NCBI GenBank assembly: GCA_964023275.1
Contig: OZ029920.1
Span: forward strand, 3,995,260-4,059,259
Direction: 5' to 3'
DNA length: 64,000 bases
Source: Norana najaformis
Taxonomy: Eukaryota > Annelida > Clitellata > Crassiclitellata > Hormogastridae
A program made the translations under genes and the position numbers. Under the pieces are notes generated by a model that ran no database searches, was not told the origin of the DNA, and saw only the letters and a program-made list of their open reading frames with translations. How positions within the stretch are numbered: the stretch's first letter is position 1; each line of letters begins with the position of its first letter. Shown piece after piece: positions 12,027 through 23,300 of the stretch.

Positions 12027-12169
12027 TATAGCGACAGCACGAGAACGACTTAATTCTGGAGAGTTTTTGATTACGAATAACTTCGGAATTATGTTAAATA
12101 CAGCTGTCAGATTTTCACTAGACTATCAGCTCTTTGACTTGATTCTAACCATGTAAAAACGATGCGTTG

Positions 12170-12530
12170 TCCAGCTAACCTTCTTCATCCTCCGGAATGC
12201 CCATAGCACAAAGCCTCGAGTTTTCTTTTCTGTGGGTCTATGTTTCCGATCCATATAAGACCACGCTCCATATCACTGTTTTCACCATTCTCTTCCATAG
12301 GTTCCTGTTCGGTCCTCTTCTCATTAATTCTTTCCACTTCATAAAAGCGCCTTTTGCCATCGCTATCCTTTTGACTTGACATTTTACATCTGTTGTAATC
12401 ATACTTCATAACAAGTTTTACATTCTTCTTAAGCAGCACATCTGCCTGACCTGTTCCAACTCTTCACCATTAACTACTATTCTTCCTGTTGTTTCTTCTT
12501 TTCTGCTTATCAATCGGAATTCGAAACGAC
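12170..12530 (-). pseudogene. Endonuclease/RT-type LINE fragment
   Basis: The minus-strand translation, in two frames, contains an AKGAFMKWKELM-like segment followed by a VVLYGSETWT-like one, typical of the region after the reverse-transcriptase core in LINEs of the endonuclease-reverse transcriptase type. It is frameshifted and lacks the catalytic core. Related to 35199-35760 (minus) and 19547-20080 (plus). Confidence 0.6.
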
Positions 12531-12539
12531 TTCTCCAAG

Positions 12540-12676
12540 AGTCAATGATTTATGACTGTTATTTTTACTGGAAGCGATCATCGACTGGAGCCTTTGACAT
12601 TATGATAACAGCGCTATAGCAGCCTTCACGTTAGAAATGTTGTAGTAGCAGTAGCAGTAGCAGTAGCAGTAGTAGT
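12540..12676 (+). repeat. LINE 3' tail fragment and (AGTAGC)n
   Basis: About 12540-12640 matches the 3' ends of the LINE copies at 4205 and 7740 (GATTTATGACT...GACATTATGATAA). It is followed by about 30 bp of AGTAGC repeats at 12648-12676. Confidence 0.55.
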
Positions 12677-12769
12677 ATCGAGTGTTTGAAGATACATATT
12701 TTGTCCGTCATAACCTTGACGTCGACTTTGCGTCAACGATTCCTCTCATTAAGTGCCGAGTCAATGTAA

Positions 12770-13105
12770 GTATAGCAGTATATATGCAGCTGGTCAGTTG
12801 AGTTAAGTGAACTAAGAGCAACACTTGTTGATTCCATTGTTTGAGAAATATTGGAACTATTTACCTCATGAAATTTGCAGTGAAATTAAATCTTATAATT
12901 TTAAAATTATTTAAGAAAGTCATTGTTGTTAAAAAACGGTAGCATCGGCGGTTACTGAGTTGTTTGTTATAAACACATACATTTGATAACCCTCTTCGAT
13001 TACCGTTTTTTGATTCTCACTAATTTAAAACCCATTATTAGTTCAGCTATTATTCTTCGTATTGTTCTCCATCTTAGTATTATTCGGTGTTTAACGACAT
13101 CCAAT
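12770..13105 (+). repeat. 330-bp repeat, copy 1 (partner 33855-34190)
   Basis: Same orientation and nearly colinear with the partner, sharing ATTCCATTGTTTGAGAAATA, GAACTATTTACCT, GAGTTGTTTGTTAT and, at its end, GTGTTTAACGACATCC. No coding frame is preserved in both. Confidence 0.75.
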
Positions 13106-13454
13106 GATTGACGTCGACCTCACTTTACATTCGGCTTAGTGTACATAATATGGCCAGCGATAGAGTAGTTTCCATAGTTTAACATCTTGTGGCATCAAAG
13201 GCGATTGGGAAAAATTTGTAGTTTTTACTATTTTGCATCTGTGACTAGCTATTGATCAGTATGAATAAGAGCATAATGTCAATGACTTGAATTTAAAAGT
13301 CCATACACAACCTGATTAATAGATTATATATTAAGACCTTAACAACTTATGGATCGCAGGGCCCTTAAAGTCGACTTTGACTAACATATGTCCATAAGAA
13401 AGATTGATTAACTTGCGATTAAACGCATTAGCCATATATAACGTCACGAGAAGC

Positions 13455-13740
13455 GTTTTCAAGGTGTCTAAGCACAGCCTGATACAAGTAGTATTCGTAA
13501 AGTTGGAAATTTCTGAAACGCTACTTGAAAGCTGTGCTTAGAGCATAAGCCAATTGAAGAAAGCTGCGTCAAGTCAGATCAGTTGTCCAGAGACACCATG
13601 CGAAGAACAAAAAAGCAGGACGCCAGAAAATCAGAGATGGAAAAAACGAAAAACTGTCAAAGTGGGTTTTATTTAAGTTGAGAGAAATGAGAAGACGGAG
13701 GATTTGATAGATCAGGCTAAAATTCTTGCAGAGATGGGAC
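13455..13740 (+). repeat. 300-bp repeat downstream of a module (2 of 3)
   Basis: Begins at module start 13463, which has TATATAACGT 28 nt upstream. The body aligns with 10020-10330, including CTGCGTCAAGTCAGATCAG. Confidence 0.6.
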
Positions 13741-15310
13741 TCTAGTGGTGAGAGCTTAACGACATCTTGTGACTGCTAGAATGGAAAAACCACTGAACTT
13801 CATAAATAAACTAAGTTATTTCAATCTACAAATGCCGTTCACATCCACAGAAGCCGACAAGGATAATCTAGTTTGATTATCACTGGAAGTAATTAAAGAA
13901 ACAATCGATATTAGTTGGAGTAACATATCGTTAAAGACATTTTATGGCCGTTAACGTCGACCTTCGCTTACATGTTTTATCTTATCTCTGATCTTCTGGC
14001 GTCCTGCTTACAAGTTAGAGAATTAATTAGAATTTAAATTAAAAATGTTAGGCAAAGCAATAACGATTGCAACCACAGCGACAAACTGAACACGAAAATA
14101 ATATTGACGATTTTAAGAATAAGGGGAATATATAATGTTTCTGAAAGCGATTTAAAGGTGTCTAAAGACTGGAACATTCATTAACTTGAGTGTTTAACGA
14201 TACCTTGCGGCTTCCAGGCCCCTAGGTCGACCTGTAACCTACATTTTACAATGGTAAAGCATTTTCTTACTCTAATAGAGCATCTCTTCGTCGTCGTTGT
14301 CATCATCATCAGCAGCAGCAGCATCGCCACCATCATCGCCATCATCACCGCCACCATCAACAACACATAAAACCATTGTTACCACGGTGACTATTATTAG
14401 AATAAAATGGTTTCCTTACTCATCTTTAATGCAATGCTACTTTTCACCATAAGGTAATTTTTTGTATTCGCTATAATAGAACAAATTTCTACCGGTTGAA
14501 CGACACTAACTTTTATAACGATCAGATTAAGCGAAATAAAGGTGTCGAAGCGTAACATAATCTGTCTTATTAGTATAAGTGTTCAACGATATCTTATAGC
14601 TGCCAGATACGTTTTCATAGAACTGTCCTAAATTAACATTATCCTAACCAGTGGCATTGACCCCAAATTTCAGCGCTTAAATAGAGTCATCTAAAACTGG
14701 ATGAATAATAATATCCAGGGTCTATCGCCATCTTGTGGCTGCCAGAATAATTGATGTCTTTTCTATCCACCTTCCTATAAATTAATTAAGCCGGTTTTAT
14801 CTACACGTGTCATTTAGACCTTCAGAAACCGGAAACGAAAATCTAGGTTTATAATTTTTGCAGCAATCGATATTAATAGAAGTTTCCTATGTTTAGCCAC
14901 ATTTTATGGCCACTGGAGACTTTAATGTTGACCTTCACTTACACTTATAATTATTATTCGTCGATACAGTAAGCGATTTAACAAAAGTTTACATTATGTC
15001 TCAGCAGAGCTTCTTCCCAGTTTCTAATGACATGATAATCGATTTTGAAACGAAACGAATTCCGATGGTAACGTTTACATTTGCGATGCCGAACCAAGAA
15101 ACACACTTAACTAAAATGAGAAATTATATATATAACGCAAATGGACGGGTTTTAAAGGTGTTTAAGCACTGGCTCATTATTAATGAATTTGAATATGTAA
15201 CGACATCTTGTGACTTCCAAAGCCGCTGACGTCTACCTGTAACTTAAATCGGAGGACAACTAAATTTCATATTAGTAAAGCATAACTTTACAGTAACAGA
15301 GCATCTTGTC
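13741..15310 (+). repeat. Module cluster: starts 14157, 14541, 15157
   Basis: The three starts have TATATAATGT, TATAACGATC and TATATAACGC placed 28, 27 and 28 nt upstream. Downstream GACATC blocks are at about 14197, 14592 and 15197, each roughly 40-50 nt after its start. ATCGCCATCTTGTGG at 14724-14738 matches 13 of 15 CTCF consensus positions. Open frames are short and unconvincing. Confidence 0.65.
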
Positions 15311-15312
15311 TT

Positions 15313-15372
15313 GCTCGTCGTCATCATCATCGTCTTCGTCGTCATCATCACCATCAGCATCATCATCTGCGG
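15313..15372. repeat. Trinucleotide tract (GTC/ATC)
   Basis: About 60 bp of imperfect ATC/GTC repeats. The serine-rich frame over it is repeat translation. Confidence 0.8.
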
Positions 15373-15502
15373 CATTGCTCCTCCCCACAACCCGAAAGCA
15401 GCCGTTGCTAATCTGGTTTCGTCTCCTGGCCGTAACTAGCCCGAAGTTTAGTGGGCGCAGGTTAGCTTCCTCCCCTGTAACATCTCAAACTGGTTGAATA
15501 TA

Positions 15503-15884
15503 CACTGTGTCCGGAAAAATTCCAAGGCTTTACGGTAAATATGAAAATAATTAGTAAACATTAATCGATTTTTAAAATTCCAAAAACAGTTTAATCCTGA
15601 AATATATAATTACCAACAAAATTCTTTGTAATTTATTAACGGCCCCCGTTTAAAATTACGTCACAGTGACGTATTTGAATTTTATATTTTGTAAAGAAAG
15701 TTGCTAGAAAAATGGCGTTCAGCGAGGAAGACAAAATTGTTATAAATTTTTTACGCCAAAACAACAATTATAGTGCAAATAATATTTCAGGATTAAACTG
15801 TTTTTGGAATTTTTAAAATCGATTAATGTTTACTAATTATTTTCATATTTACCGTAAAGCCTTGGAATTTTTCCGGACACAGTG
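15503..15884 (+). mobile_element. Tc1/mariner-type MITE with ~104-bp inverted repeats
   Basis: The element starts CACTGTGTCCGGAAAAATTC and ends with its reverse complement. The terminal inverted repeats span 15503-15606 and 15781-15884 and differ at about one base. It is flanked on both sides by TA (15501-15502 and 15885-15886), the target duplication of Tc1/mariner transposons. The 174-bp centre keeps the first codons of a transposase frame. Arm identity implies recent activity. Confidence 0.92.
15712..15816 (+). pseudogene. Residual transposase N-terminus inside the MITE
   Basis: An ATG-initiated 34-codon frame begins MAFSEEDKIVINFLRQNNNY, closely resembling the N-terminal DNA-binding start of mariner-superfamily transposases (about 350 residues). 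After about 25 residues it runs directly into the right inverted repeat and stops. The element is therefore an internal-deletion derivative of an autonomous transposon and needs transposase in trans. Confidence 0.7.
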
Positions 15885-16037
15885 TAGATATCGAGAAAAC
15901 GTAGAGCTCTTGATGTATCGAGTGTTTAATACCATGAAATGGTTGTCAGAGCCGTTAACGTCGGCTAAACACAAGGATCAGATGTCAAGTTTTGACTAAA
16001 ACAAGGTTTATATAATTCCGAGAAACAGCGATATATA

Positions 16038-16700
16038 GGTGTCTAAAAGTCACCAATTCTATTTTTTTAAATTAGTGCTTAACAACACCCTGTGGATTGC
16101 CGAGCTATTGATATCGATATTTCCTTAATCTACATTTTAATAACAATGTGTAGTAGTATTCCCAAATTTCATCGCCTAAATGATGTCATCTAGAAATTGT
16201 TGAATATTAATACCGAGTACATAACAACATCTTGTGGCTGCGAGGATCATTAACACTGATCTCACCCAACCTTGCCATTCCTAAACTAAGCCGGGTCTAA
16301 CCTACACTTGTCGTAGTAGTCGTAGTAGTAGCTGTTGTCGTTGTTGCTGCTGCTGTAGTTGTGGTGGTAGTTATAGAGGCAGCAGGAGCAGTAGTAGTAT
16401 ATATGGTTTTAACGCATTCATTTTGGCCACTGGGGTTTTACCTAATTTTCAACTATTTAGCGGTTAACAGCAGTAGTTAATTTTGATGCTTATGGCATCA
16501 AAGGCCTTTGCCGTCGCCCTCCTCCTTTATCCAAGCTTGGGACTGGCACTACCCCCAAACAAGGCAGTGGCAGAGTTTTTGTTAACCAGACAAATATGGG
16601 GAATATATTGCGTCGAAGAAAGTGATTTAAAGGTGTATAAGCTACCAATTCCGTTGATGTCGAAATTAGCCTTTCATAATATTATGAACTTTACAGCGCA
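16038..16700 (+). repeat. Modules 16038 and 16632, with upstream block 16484-16582
   Basis: Start 16038 follows TATATAATTC by 29 nt. Start 16632 is a complete composite module: the 110-bp block ends about 50 bp before it and TATATTGCGT lies 28 nt before it. An apparent 76-residue frame starting in the block looks like a signal peptide, but the frame is broken in sister copies. Confidence 0.65.
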
Positions 16701-17090
16701 TTGTCGTGACTGAACGAAAACCAGGCATATGTTAAAAGCAGTTTGCAGGTCTCTAAACATAAAACGAATATTATTACCGAAGAATTTGTATTCAGTATTT
16801 AACGACTTGTGGTGGCTTGACTTGTGGTGGGTGACGCCCATTCAAACGGGCAGCGGTGATGAGGGATCTCACTCCATTAATATATCGAAATATGAGCAGC
16901 GTTTTGGACATACGATCTCTATAGAAACACCCGTACTTTAAATTTACATTTGACAGGACCGTCGACGTCGATTATAAGAAACACCTGGGGATGGATATTC
17001 TGTTGGCGCTGGCGTTAAACATCTTATGCCTAAAATGCCCGTTGACGTCGATTAGTAATTTTTACAGTACTGTTCTCGCTGTTTTATCGA
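16701..17090. other. Intergenic, matches 38400-38650
   Basis: Shares words with the DNA after the module at 38354 (AGGCAT, GTCTCTAAACATAAAACGAA-like, GTGGGTGACGCCCATTCAAA-like, CCCATTAAT). It is an old repeat with no gene. Confidence 0.45.
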
Positions 17091-17099
17091 ACTAGGTTT

Positions 17100-17935
17100 A
17101 ACGACAGTGAGCACACAAGAGTGGCTTGGTAGACTAGTGAAAACTCGATGCCCACTTAATGTATCTAGTTTTAGCAATTTACTTTTCAGTGAATCATTTT
17201 TTGTTATAATTTTAATTCCTTTATCAGTTCGAACAATTTTTTCCACATTTCCTCCTGCTTTATCACAAATCTCCTTATTTAATTGTCTTGGTTTAGTTTT
17301 GAAAAACTGAACAAATTCTCCTTTCTCGCCTGCATGTATACCGTGCGAGATAAAGTTTATCTTAACTGTAGCTTTTGCTGTTCAGTCAAAGGTCGTCTGG
17401 ATTGTGTAATTGTGCTTGATTTTGCTAAATTTGATTTTGACGATGTGTTTTCAGAGTCTCCAATACTTTTAGTATTCCCTAAGTGTTTGCTCATTATCAG
17501 TTGGGATTCATATTCATCAGATGATCTCACAAATCCTAACTCATCGTTTTCTGTTCTTGCTAATTATTTTTCACTTTCAGTTTCACGGACTTGAACAGTA
17601 TTTATATCATCAGAAAATTTAACATTTCTAGCATCTTCTGTAGTTCCAATTTCTTTACTTCGTTTATTCTTAAGATTTCTGGGCCGAGGCCTCTTACTGT
17701 TGTTTTGTTTCTGTTCGGTTTCAAATTTAGTCTTCCAGAAAAGTTCTTTCATCGTCTTTTTTCGTGTTTCAGTTGTAGCTTCTGAGTCTTTCTTTTTTCC
17801 AAGTTCTACATCATTGTCATCATTTGATTCTTCGGTGTCACTCCAAGTGTCGTTACTGTCCTGGTCATTGTCGTCCGTTTTGAATTTTCCACTCTCACCC
17901 TGGTGATTTACAAGAGATTCTTTCTGAGAAGAAGA
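17100..17935 (-). pseudogene. LINE ORF1-like remnant
   Basis: The minus strand encodes, with frameshifts and stops, an acidic and basic low-complexity leader, a KRPRPRN-type basic patch and then GIKIITKNDSLKSKLLKLDT and GHRVFTSLPSHSC. That pattern resembles the nucleic-acid-binding part of I/Jockey-group LINE ORF1 proteins. Composition and codon use differ from the surrounding repeats. A divergent host gene is possible but less likely given the breaks. Confidence 0.4.
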
Positions 17936-17937
17936 AG

Positions 17938-18094
17938 TCTATATATATATATTATATATTATATATATATTCTCAGTAAATCTGATTAACTGATAACATA
18001 TATATAAATCTGATTTACTGATAATATATATATAATATGTAATTCAGATTTACTGACTATATATATATATATATATAGTCAGTAAATCTGAATT
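17938..18094. repeat. AT-rich palindrome cluster
   Basis: 18041-18094 is a perfect 54-nt palindrome: 17-nt arms (AATTCAGATTTACTGAC and complement) around 20 nt of TA. Further copies of CAGTAAATCTGATT and its complement lie at about 17973 and 18007. The DNA can extrude cruciforms. Confidence 0.92.
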
Positions 18095-18111
18095 TGAGAC
18101 TCGAAGCACTT

Positions 18112-18205
18112 GCGAGAGAAGGACTAGCAGCCGTCTCAGGGGAGGAGGCTCGAACCCGTACTCTCCGCGTCACAAGCGGAGCGCTCTATCCAATCGGCTA
18201 CTATG
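18112..18205 (-). mobile_element. tRNA-derived SINE, head and part of body
   Basis: The minus strand reads TAGCCGATTGGATAGAGCGC (A box and D arm), an anticodon-stem-like CTCCGCTTGTGACGCGGAG whose loop would present TGT, and GGGTTCGAGCC (B box). The acceptor stem does not pair, so it is a Pol III SINE head rather than a tRNA gene. A sister copy is at 20117-20200. Confidence 0.7.
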
Positions 18206-18845
18206 CCCAAATTAGTAGTTTAGTTCCTGTGTTTAACTACATCTTAGGGCATCAAACCCTCATTGGAAAGGGATTATGACTATAGCTCCAAGAAACAACT
18301 ATATAAAGGTGTCTAAGCGCAGCATAATAGGCCTATATTTCTTACTATTAATGTTTAACGACATCTATTGACTATTCAGATCACTGACGTTGATCTTCCC
18401 TACCTTCCTATACATAACTTGATTCAATCTATCGATGCTTTCAGAACTACTGGAGCCAAAAATGCAACTCTCGGTTAAGTACCACAGGAAATAGTTAAAA
18501 AAACAATCGATATCATTAGAAGTATCTTATGGCTAATCGCATTTTATGGCTGTTGGGACCGTAAACTTCGACTTCCACTTACGTTTATAATTACCGCCGA
18601 TACTGGCGGTGGTTTAACGAGACGCTTAAAATCGAACCTATCGACGGAACGAAAATAAGGACTATATTGTTTCAAGAAGCCAAGATAGAAAGGTGTCTAA
18701 GCGTACTCGAACTATTTCATGAGTATTAAGTGTTTAAAGGCTACATTGTAGCCGTTTATGTCGACCTCTCTTTAAATAACATTTCACAACAATTAGCAGA
18801 AGGTCTATTCCTAAATGTCAACGCTGAAATAAAGTCATCTAAAAC
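18206..18845 (+). repeat. Modules 18308 and 18692
   Basis: Two starts 384 bp apart with TATA-like boxes 27 and 29 nt upstream. GACATCTATTGAC follows the first at about 18360. The unit shares AATCGATAT and CATTTTATGGCTGTTGG blocks with those at 5961, 14541 and 34218. Confidence 0.55.
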
Positions 18846-19158
<313 letters not shown>

Positions 19159-19245
19159 GAATGGCGTCAAAGACCGTTGACGTCGCCCTCCTCCTTTCTG
19201 TCGGCTTGGGTCTGGCAATACACGAGTACGGCAGTGGTATGGTTT
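19159..19245 (+). repeat. Diverged 110-bp upstream block
   Basis: ATGGCGTCAAAGACCGTTGA, CGCCCTCCTCCTT and GGCAGTGG identify it. It has no recognisable module start within 100 bp downstream, an exception to the usual arrangement. Confidence 0.6.
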
Positions 19246-19546
19246 AACTAGTAAGCTGTAGTAGAACCGAAAGTTTAATGACATGATATGGCAGCAGTTG
19301 CTGCTGACAGCCGTTGACAACAAGTAAAGTTGCAATTAAACAAACCAGTACACTTTAAACTTAAACCGAAGAGGTCGTCAATTATCATAAAATCCTGTGA
19401 AGAATAGCAGAGCACTTGAATATAGCCTACGATTCCTCGCTCAGTCTTTGGACATATGGCATGTTAACAAATGCATTACTTACTTACTTACTACTGATTG
19501 TATTACACATCAGATAATGGAGATTAACATTATTTAATGGATGATT

Positions 19547-20080
19547 GATGCGAACAGCTGCGACAGGCTGCAGGAAAATGTGTGCGGACTGAACCTACTT
19601 GCCGAACATGCTGGACTAAAAATAAATGTGGATAAAACAAAAACAATGGTATTTGGCAAGGAGACAATAACATGGAAATTAAAGTGCAACATGAGGTGAC
19701 TGAAAATGTAAAGGAGTTTGTGCACTTAGGAAGTCTCATGACATGGAATAATGATTGCGCAAAAGACATAAAGGCAAGAATAGTAAAGGCAAAAGGAGTT
19801 ATGGCAGGGCTAAACAACTTCTGGAAAAGCAGGAAAATCAGCCACAAGACCAAACTAAACGTCTTGAAAGCATGTGTGTTTAGCACAGCTCTGTACGCAT
19901 GTGAGGCATGGACAATCAAAAAGACGGATAAAGATAAGATATTAGCATTTGAAATGTACTGCTATAGACGAATATTACATCTGAATTGGACAATGAAGGT
20001 TACAAATACGGAGGTCCGAAGAAGACTGAGCATAAAAGAAGATCTAATACAAGTAATAATGAGAAGGAAATTACGCTTGT
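19547..20080 (+). pseudogene. LINE reverse-transcriptase C-terminal fragment
   Basis: The first frame (19547 to about 19670) gives GLKINVDKTKTMVFG, a conserved motif just after the RT catalytic palm. The frame then shifts by one base and continues from 19672 with KEFVHLGSLM, YACEAWTIKK and FEMYCYRRIL. This is the endonuclease/RT LINE family also seen at 12170 and 35199. 5'-truncated, frameshifted and inactive. Confidence 0.8.
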
Positions 20081-20116
20081 TTGTAAGTAAAGGACTTGCT
20101 CAAGGACTCCATATAG

Positions 20117-20200
20117 TAACCGTCTTAGGGGCGGAGGTTCGAACCCGTACTCTCCGCGTTACAAGCCGATCGCTCTTATCAATCGGCTGATGTTGCAAAA
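20117..20200 (-). mobile_element. tRNA-derived SINE, second copy
   Basis: Minus-strand CAGCCGATTGATAAGAGCG and GGGTTCGAACC align with the SINE at 18112-18205, including the GACGG body that follows. It lies right after the LINE fragment and may use that LINE's tail. Confidence 0.65.
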
Positions 20201-21519
20201 GATATGGCAAAGCAAGGCAAGATGATTTATATAGCGCCGCATCGGATATCTACTCAGGAGCTGAATATGTAGGTAATATGCTTTTAACGACATTACTTTG
20301 CCTCTCAAATGTTCTTTGGTACTCATTTACCGAACCCAACAGAATGTAGGTCTGAGTTAGCAACTGCGCAACGCGGTCTGATATTGCATGGGTGGTCTCC
20401 AATAAAAAATGCTAGCTGGACTGGGGTCGACTGATAAGCGCCAAGCCGTCACCCGCTTCAAATCAAATGACTTTAAACATAAGTTGCATAATAATTAAAA
20501 TCTAATCTGAAGTTCGTGATCACTGGTTGTGTATTTGTATTTAGCAAAGCATTTATGTTGCGCCATTTTAAATTCTCTGAAGCTTTGCATACACGGCTAT
20601 TTCACTGGTCCGAAAGAATGTGAATAAGGTTAAACGGAATTTGAATGTTGAATATTCAAACAGTACGTAACTTTATATTATGAATTCAAAGAATTATCCA
20701 GTAGGAAGTTTCGATGCATCAGAAATCCGATGTGCATGTATTGATATGCTGTATAAATTTAGTAACCGAGTTTCAGTAACCATTAGTGTCGAGTGTTTAA
20801 CGACATATTTTAGCCGCCACATGTGTTAACATCGAGTCTACATTTGCATACATTCGTCAACGCCGCAACCAGTGGATCTGCCGAGCGAACACATTTTATT
20901 TATAACTCGGTGGAAAACGATTTAAAGGTGTCTAAACTTAGCCTAATATTAAAAGCAGTCGCAAGTGCTTAGCGACATCGTTCGTTAGCAAGAATTGTTT
21001 TACGTGAAACTTAAAAGTTTTATTAAGCGAACACTAGGTACACTTCAATTTCGATAAAGCTATTTAAAGGTGTCGTGAGCAATATTAGTTATGGTTTCGA
21101 GTGTTGTTCGCCATCTTGCGACTGCCAAAGTTTTTGACATCGAACTTTCCTTCTGCAGTATATATGCAAAAGCCTTAGCAACATCTTTTAAAACTATACG
21201 GGTATTGCAACATTACACTCCATTTATTTAACGCTTGATAGGATATCCAACTACAAGATCATTTACCTATTCTCAAAAATTCCACACCGTCTTCGTCACA
21301 CATCACCAGGCATAAATCTACGGCGCACCAATGCATATCTGAAACTTCAGTCCATTCGAATGCGCGAGGCAAATGGGATAAGGGAGTCTAGCAGTTAAAT
21401 AATTTATGGAATATTCGTCCATTTTTAAAACTAATAAACTGACCAGAATATTACCAGGAACAGTTTGAAGATGTTGGTGATGATGAAAACGAAGATGCTG
21501 ACCGTGTAATGTATATCCT
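20201..21519 (+). repeat. Intergenic with modules 20937 and 21069
   Basis: 20201-20880 shows only diverged repeat words. Start 20937 has TATAACTCGG 26 nt upstream. Start 21069 follows 132 bp later with a weak TATA and a CATCTTGCGACTGCC block at about 21112. Confidence 0.45.
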
Positions 21520-21522
21520 AAA

Positions 21523-21588
<66 letters not shown>

Positions 21589-21590
21589 AA
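21520..21590. repeat. (GAT)n microsatellite
   Basis: About 65 bp of pure GAT, directly followed by a minus-strand copy of the 110-bp block (21592-21650). Confidence 0.95.
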
Positions 21591-21879
21591 AGGAGGAGGG
21601 CGACGTCAGCGGCTCTTGATGCCATAAAATGTCGTTAAACATTGAAACTACTATTAATCGCTGTTGTAAGACTGGATCACATTGTTGATGTCGACGTTAA
21701 CAACTCTCTGGCAGCCAAAAGATGTCGTTAATATACAAGAAACTGGCTGTAAAGATAAAAAACAATGACGTTCCATAGCAGGCATCGTAAGTCCACGATT
21801 GGACCAACTGCCTCGTTGATCCACTCAGTGAAGCGCAGGTAAAAGTCTCCAGCATCCTTTGTTGTTGTTGTTGATGATG

Positions 21880-21881
<2 letters not shown>

Positions 21882-21942
<61 letters not shown>
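21882..21942. repeat. (GAT)n microsatellite in FAAH copy-1 intron
   Basis: About 60 bp of GAT between exons A and B. Copy 2 also has a GAT-rich tract in the same intron (36110-36480), so the tract predates the duplication. Confidence 0.95.
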
Positions 21943-21944
<2 letters not shown>

Positions 21945-22104
21945 TAGAGGAACACATGGAAGAGGAGGTGGAGGAGGATGACGATGTCTACGGTGACTGT
22001 ATTTCAGGAGTGGGCCGTTGAGGGTGACAAGCTTAGTGATCCAGGCGGTTTACCGCACGAAGTTCTAGTCAGTATTAAGGAGTATTTCGGTATCAAGGTA
22101 AGTC

Positions 22105-22185
22105 AGGTTAGTTGTTCGTCTTGACTGGCGGGTTCGAACCTACGTATTGACGTTCTCAATACAGGACACTTGGGCAAGACATTAA
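22105..22185 (+). mobile_element. tRNA-like SINE fragment in FAAH intron
   Basis: TCTTGACTGGCGGGTTCGAACC lies shortly after exon B; the same element follows exon B of copy 2 at 36600-36680, where GGTCCAGTAGTTAGATGC (A-box region) is also kept. Insertion therefore preceded duplication of the gene fragment. Confidence 0.6.
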
Positions 22186-23055
22186 CACAAGACTTCCTAA
22201 CTCCGTTCATTTGATTCATCTTGTCATTTTCACACAGTACCTCTTTATAACCAAAAAATAAATTCATAAATGAATGAATTCCGGTTGTCAATCAATCAGT
22301 CGATCAGTCAATAAGTCAATCCAATATTAAGTAAACAATAAATCAATTTTCCAGAACCTTTTATTTGATCCTGTGTGGTCAACACAGAGTTATAGACTAA
22401 GTCAGCCTACACAACTGTGGCGTAAAAACGACGCCACCTAACGAATGCTTTGATTCACTTCTTTTTCATTCGCTAGGTGGAGCCCTTCAGTCGGCGTCAG
22501 AGTTTCGAGTCCATTAATTGTTATTAACGCAACTCGTCGAATTCTTTGTCTTAGGGCGATGGTAGCCTGGCTCTTATGAATCGGGTCGGAAAACCTCACA
22601 CGGATGTCTCCATCCTCATCAAGGTTGTTACAGCTATAGAATTTGATCAATCCCTGAAAGTCCATAAGCCAACTCCTCGAGGCAGCCGTGGATGCAAAGA
22701 GTTATTGAGTTCCCTAGCTTGACATTAACATGCAAAGGAGGGTATTCGTTTTATGGCAGTGAGTTGAAGGGGCTGTACGACTCCAGCGGGGTAACCACTA
22801 GACAATCTATCACTCGTCCCTTTAACCCCAAAAGAAGAAGAAGAGGAGGAGTCCCTTGGGCTAGACCCGAGGCAGGCATGGACATGAAGTGTCAGCGACT
22901 TCATGTTTCTTAGCCTCGGCTTATGGGGGCGGTTGGCCAGTCCATCCATCGCCGCCTGATCTTCACAATAATACTGAAGTACGGTCAGTGTACTGATTAT
23001 AGGTGAGTTGTTTAGGAGCAGAAATCTTGAAGAAATCTCTTGCCCTGGTTGGATT

Positions 23056-23090
23056 TACTACTACCACAGCTACTGCTACTGCTACTACTA

Positions 23091-23173
<83 letters not shown>

Positions 23174-23205
23174 GCTACTACTACTACTACTACCACTAAA
23201 ACTAC
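23056..23205. repeat. (TAC)n microsatellite before FAAH exon D
   Basis: About 145 bp of TAC/ACT with few interruptions, ending 36 bp before the exon D acceptor. Confidence 0.95.
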
Positions 23206-23300
23206 TACTGCTGCTTTTACTAATACAATGTTATTGCCAGGTGCTAAAAAGACATGGAGCTATTCCGTTTCTGGAGACTAATTTTCCTCACATGGCTCAG

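Larger units (their letters stand above)
21782..23300 (+). pseudogene. FAAH-like amidase, partial copy 1 (four exons, in-frame stop)
   Basis: Four phase-0 exons with GT-AG borders match consecutive parts of animal fatty-acid amide hydrolase, the integral membrane amidase that hydrolyses anandamide-type lipids. They are A 21782-21838 (HDWTNCLVDPLSEAQ), B 22008-22097 (LVSIKEYFGIK, with the lysine of the Ser-Ser-Lys catalytic triad), C 22555-22623 (SLALMNRVGKPHTDVSILIK) and D 23241-23300 (VLKRHGAIPFLETNFPHMAQ). Exon A has a TAA at codon 3 and exon C lacks one codon relative to copy 2. The GGSSGGE signature exon and both catalytic serines are not in the window. Probably a dead, truncated duplicate. 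Confidence 0.8.

Noticed and set aside
16483-16713. Secreted 76-residue protein with signal peptide
   Set aside because: It starts in the dispersed 110-bp block; related copies break the frame, so coding is not supported.
18112-18205. Functional tRNA-Thr gene on the minus strand
   Set aside because: The acceptor stem does not pair and a sister copy has extra changes and a shared downstream body, so it is a SINE.
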